NCBI RefSeq assembly: GCF_003337555.1
Contig: NZ_QPJK01000009.1
Location: 124,001-188,000 of the forward strand
Source of the DNA: Pseudorhodoferax soli
GTDB lineage: Bacteria; Pseudomonadota; Gammaproteobacteria; Burkholderiales; Burkholderiaceae_C
DNA length: 64,000 nt
Reading direction: 5' to 3'
Below are positions 61,173 to 64,000 of this stretch, piece by piece. The notes beneath the pieces are model-generated. The model worked only from the letters and a program-made list of their open reading frames with translations. It had not been told where the DNA came from and did no database searches. A program made the position numbers and the translations under genes. The stretch's first letter is position 1; every line of letters begins with the position of its first letter.

Positions 61173-62657
61173 TCAGCGCCAGCCCAGCTCGCCCGCCAGG
61201 AACTGGGCCGCCTCATCGGGCAGCGGCGTGCCGCCGAAGAACTGCGCCGCAGGCCGCTCGACGACGAGCCGCCCGCCCTGCAGGTACGCCACGCGCGTGG
61301 CCAGGCGCCGGGCCTGGCCCAGGTGGTGGGTGCTCATGGCGACCGTGATGCCGCCCTGCGCCATTGCATGCACCAGGGTCTCGATCTCGCGCTGGGCGCC
61401 CGGGTCCAGGCTGGCCGTGGGTTCGTCCAGGAACAGGATGTCCGGCTGCAGGCTCCAGGCCCGCGCCAGCCCCAGGCGCTGCTGCTGGCCGCCCGACAAG
61501 ACGCGCGCAGGCCGGCCGGCTTGCGCAAGCAGGCCCACGCACGCCAGCGCGTCGTGGCAGCGTGCCGCGCGCTCGGCTGCGGGCACGCCGGCCAGCCACA
61601 GGCCGACCAGCACATTGCGCCGCACCGACAGCCGCAGCAGGAACGGCCGCTGGAAGACCATGGCGGTGCGCGGCAGCCGGCCTTCGGGTTGCAGCGCCAG
61701 GTGGGTGCAGCGGCCGGTGCTGGGCCGCTGGCCCTGCAGCGCCCGCAGCAGCGTGGTCTTGCCCGAGCCGTTCGCACCCACCAGCACGAGGCGGTCGCCG
61801 CGCCGCAGCGTGAGCGAGACGTCCTGCAGCGCACGGACCTGCCCGAAGCGGACCGACACCTGCTCGGCCACCACCAGCGGGGCGCCCGGTGTGGCGGGCG
61901 CCGCCGGACGGCGTGGCACGGGTGCCGGCGCGGGCACGGGGTTCGTGCCTGCACCCCGGGGCATCCGCCCGCCCAGCCAGTGCAGCAGGCCGATGGCGCC
62001 GTTGACGGCGCCCACCACCGCCAGCAGCACGCCGCCCAGCGCCAGCGCCAGCCCCAGGTCGCCCTTGCTGGTTTCCAGCGCGATGGTGGTGGTCATCACG
62101 CGCGTGATGCCGGCGATGTTGCCGCCCACGATCATCACCGCGCCGACCTCGGCGATGGCGCGCGCGAAGGCGGTCAGCAGCACGGTGGCCACGCCGAGCC
62201 GGTCGTGCACCAGCATCAGCAGCGCCGCCGTCAAGGGCCGCGCGCCCAGCGTGTGCAGCTGGTCGCCGCCTTCGGCCAGCGCTGCCAGCACCAGCCGGCG
62301 CGTCAGCGCCGCGACCAGCGGGGTGACGAGCAGGCTTTGCGCCACCACCATGGCGGTCGGCGTGAACAGGATGCCCAGCGCGCCCAGCGGGCCCGAACGC
62401 GACAGCAGCAGGTAGACCAGCAGGCCGACGACGACGGCCGGCAGGGCCAGCAGCGTGTTCACCAGCCAGACCAGCAGCGCATGGCCAGGAAAGCGCGCCA
62501 CCGCGAGCCAGGCACCCAGCAGCAGGCCCGCCACGGCGCCCGCGGCCGATGCCGTGGCGCTGACCCGCAGCGACAGCGCCACGATGCCGAGCAGTTCGGG
62601 ATCGGCCTTCAGGACGAGTTGCCAGGCCAGTGCCCAGCTGTCGGTGATGGTGTGCAT
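61173..62657 (-). CDS. Fused tungstate/molybdate-type ABC permease-ATPase (TupB-TupC)
   Basis: A 494-residue single chain. Residues about 1-235 are a TupB-like permease of five to six helices with the EAA-type loop AIAEVGAVMIVGGN. A Pro/Ala-rich linker covers about 236-262. Residues about 263-494 form a short ABC ATPase with Walker A GANGSGKTT, Q-loop FQRPF, signature LSGGQQQRLGLARA, Walker B ILFLDEPTASLD and switch STHH. No stop or frameshift lies between the parts. TupB and TupC are normally separate, and no TupA binding protein is in the window. The neighbour fdhD supports tungstate or molybdate as substrate. Confidence 0.85.
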   Translation of the reverse strand: MHTITDSWALAWQLVLKADPELLGIVALSLRVSATASAAGAVAGLLLGAWLAVARFPGHALLVWLVNTLLALPAVVVGLLVYLLLSRSGPLGALGILFTPTAMVVAQSLLVTPLVAALTRRLVLAALAEGGDQLHTLGARPLTAALLMLVHDRLGVATVLLTAFARAIAEVGAVMIVGGNIAGITRVMTTTIALETSKGDLGLALALGGVLLAVVGAVNGAIGLLHWLGGRMPRGAGTNPVPAPAPVPRRPAAPATPGAPLVVAEQVSVRFGQVRALQDVSLTLRRGDRLVLVGANGSGKTTLLRALQGQRPSTGRCTHLALQPEGRLPRTAMVFQRPFLLRLSVRRNVLVGLWLAGVPAAERAARCHDALACVGLLAQAGRPARVLSGGQQQRLGLARAWSLQPDILFLDEPTASLDPGAQREIETLVHAMAQGGITVAMSTHHLGQARRLATRVAYLQGGRLVVERPAAQFFGGTPLPDEAAQFLAGELGWR

Positions 62658-62715
62658 CGCGGGGCCGCATTGTCGGGGCAGCCGCGCTGCGGCCGGGCCG
62701 CCAGGCCAGGGCGGC

Positions 62716-63540
62716 TCAGGCCGGGGCCGGCCCTGCGGCCTGCGGCTCGGCGTCGAAACGCTCCAGCCCCGTGTAGCACAGGAAGTGCCGGTTGGCCGCC
62801 CGGCCGAACAGGCACATGCCCAGGCGCATCGCCAGGTCGTGGCCCATGGCCGTCACGCCGTTGCGCGAGACCACGATGGGCACGCCCATCTGCGCCGCCT
62901 TGATCACCATTTCGCTGGTCAGCCGGCCGGTGGTGAAGAAGACCTTGTCGGCGCCGCCCACGCCGTGCACGAGCATCCAGCCGGCGATGGTGTCGATGGC
63001 GTTGTGCCGCCCCACATCCTCGGCGAACACCAGCATGCCGGAGCCCTGGAACAGCGCGCAGCCGTGCACCGAGCCGGCGCGGCGGTGCACGGTGTCGCGC
63101 TGCTTCAGGCTGTCCAGCAGGCCGTACAGCTGGCGCTGGGAGATGCGGGCGTCCTGCGCGTCGGGCAACTGCAGGCCGTCGAGTGCGCCCATCGCCTCGC
63201 CGAACACCGTGCCCTGGCCGCAGCCCGTGGTCACGATGCGGTGGGCCGTGCGTGCCTCCAGGTCGGCCAGCCCCGCGCGCGTGCGGACCGCAGCGGCATC
63301 CACCTCCCAATCCACGCTGACGGACTGCACATCGTCGCGCCGCGCGATGAGCCGCTGGTTGAGCAGGTAGCCCAGCACCAGCAGCTCGGGCTGGGCGCCC
63401 AGCGTCATGAGCGTGACGAGCTCGCGCTTGTCGACGAACACGGTCAACGGGCGTTCGGCCGGAATCTCGATGCTGCGGCGTTCGCCGTGCTGGTCGAGGA
63501 TCTCGATGCTGCGCAGCAGCGGCGCGCCCGCTTGCGTCAT
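62716..63540 (-). CDS. fdhD: Formate dehydrogenase accessory sulfurtransferase FdhD
   Basis: A 274-residue FdhD from ATG 63540. FdhD passes sulfur from IscS to the Mo/W-bis-MGD cofactor of formate dehydrogenase. Seen: RELVTLMTLGAQPELLVLGY (split), TTGCGQGTVFGEA, AEDVGRHNAIDTIAG, FFTTGRLTSEMV and ISRNGVTAMG-like VSRNGVTAMG. The E. coli motif has two cysteines (CxxC); here only one is left, in TGCGQG. The gene lies 58 bp before the fused transporter gene. Confidence 0.93.
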   Translation of the reverse strand: MTQAGAPLLRSIEILDQHGERRSIEIPAERPLTVFVDKRELVTLMTLGAQPELLVLGYLLNQRLIARRDDVQSVSVDWEVDAAAVRTRAGLADLEARTAHRIVTTGCGQGTVFGEAMGALDGLQLPDAQDARISQRQLYGLLDSLKQRDTVHRRAGSVHGCALFQGSGMLVFAEDVGRHNAIDTIAGWMLVHGVGGADKVFFTTGRLTSEMVIKAAQMGVPIVVSRNGVTAMGHDLAMRLGMCLFGRAANRHFLCYTGLERFDAEPQAAGPAPA

Positions 63541-63605
63541 GCGCGGCGCACCAGGCAGCGGGCGGTGCGCTGCGCTGGCCTCGAACCCGGTCGCGCCAGG
63601 CGCGT

Positions 63606-63977
63606 TCAGGGCTTGGACCCTGCGGCCGCGGGCTGCGTGGTGTTGTGCGGCGTGGCCGCTGTCTGCGGCGGCGAATGCGCGCCAGCGGCTTCCAGCGGCT
63701 TGGACTCGGGCGGCACGTAGTTGAAGGCGCCCGGATCGCTGCACGGCGGCGTGGGGGTGGGCTGCGCGGCCTTGCCTTCGGCGCGCGCGCGCTCCAGGTA
63801 GGCGGCGGCCACGCGGTCCATCGACTGGCACAGCTGGTAGGCGGCCACCTTGTCGGACCAGGCCGTGCGCGCGGTGGTCTCGGCGGCCTTGGCCTTGGCC
63901 TCGTCCGACAGCGCAGGCAACTTGGCCGAGGCGCCGCCAGCGGCAAGGACGAGGGCCAGCAGGGCAATGGGTCTCAT
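63606..63977 (-). CDS. Small secreted protein, unknown
   Basis: A 123-residue protein with a signal peptide (1-18, ending ASAK). The mature part is helical (DEAKAKAAETTARTAWSDKV then AAYQLCQSMDRVAAAYLE) with two cysteines that could form a disulfide, and ends in a Pro/Thr-rich tail. It precedes fdhD in the same direction. No enzymatic family is recognised; a role with periplasmic formate dehydrogenase is only suggested by position. Confidence 0.7.
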   Translation of the reverse strand: MRPIALLALVLAAGGASAKLPALSDEAKAKAAETTARTAWSDKVAAYQLCQSMDRVAAAYLERARAEGKAAQPTPTPPCSDPGAFNYVPPESKPLEAAGAHSPPQTAATPHNTTQPAAAGSKP

Positions 63978-64000
63978 GGGGGTCTCCGGAGGGCGGGTCA

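Overview
The window is high-GC (roughly two-thirds G+C), densely coded DNA that looks like a Burkholderiales chromosome, most likely of the Comamonadaceae type. The evidence is four Bug/TTT periplasmic receptors, TRAP and CaiB modules, many LysR, GntR and Crp/Fnr regulators, and DUF2917/DUF6279 proteins. No rRNA, tRNA, CRISPR array, phage or intact insertion sequence was recognised. About sixty protein genes are supported, plus two pieces of gene debris.

Region 1 (1-9.4 kb): the start of an FMN L-lactate dehydrogenase gene (lldD, cut by the window edge) behind lactate permease lldP. Next is a Bug receptor / HMG-CoA-lyase-like / CaiB CoA-transferase / LysR group that could take up and cleave a branched dicarboxylate. 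It is followed by an NAD block: a Nudix-derived regulator, a long inverted repeat, nadC and a Bug receptor that may bind a pyridine carboxylate.

Region 2 (9.4-20 kb): an RlmN-family radical SAM protein, then a divergent sugar-acid cluster around a GntR/FCD regulator and a clear operator. It holds a TRAP transporter (DctPQM), a UxaA-type dehydratase, an Ldh2-type dehydrogenase, two SDRs and an FAH-family hydrolase. This gene set fits a non-phosphorylative deoxy-sugar acid route ending in pyruvate plus lactate.

Region 3 (20-46 kb): mostly housekeeping and stress genes. These include GST, PPK2, and a corA-nptA-pstS-like run preceded by a three-repeat Pho box. A copper operon (DUF2946-like, His-rich protein, TolC-type lipoprotein, multicopper oxidase, CusF-like protein) has a MerR/CueR-type promoter with a 19-bp spacer, a frameshifted cupredoxin remnant and a fragment of a copper P-type ATPase. 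Then come mgtC, slt, 5-formyl-THF cyclo-ligase, three Crp/Fnr regulators plus a LuxR-type protein, and glmU / orphan histidine kinase / lrp / glmS.

Region 4 (46-61 kb): a MarR-flanked, apparently complete 2-aminophenol meta-cleavage operon. It has two dioxygenase subunits, semialdehyde dehydrogenase, 2-aminomuconate deaminase, hydratase, decarboxylase, acylating acetaldehyde dehydrogenase and aldolase. Two arylformamidase-like hydrolases and a Bug receptor follow. A second catabolic group (LysR, SDR, Bug, carboxymuconolactone-decarboxylase-like) comes next.

Region 5 (61-64 kb): a single-polypeptide fusion of a tungstate-type ABC permease and ATPase, fdhD, and a small secreted protein, probably serving Mo/W formate dehydrogenase maturation.
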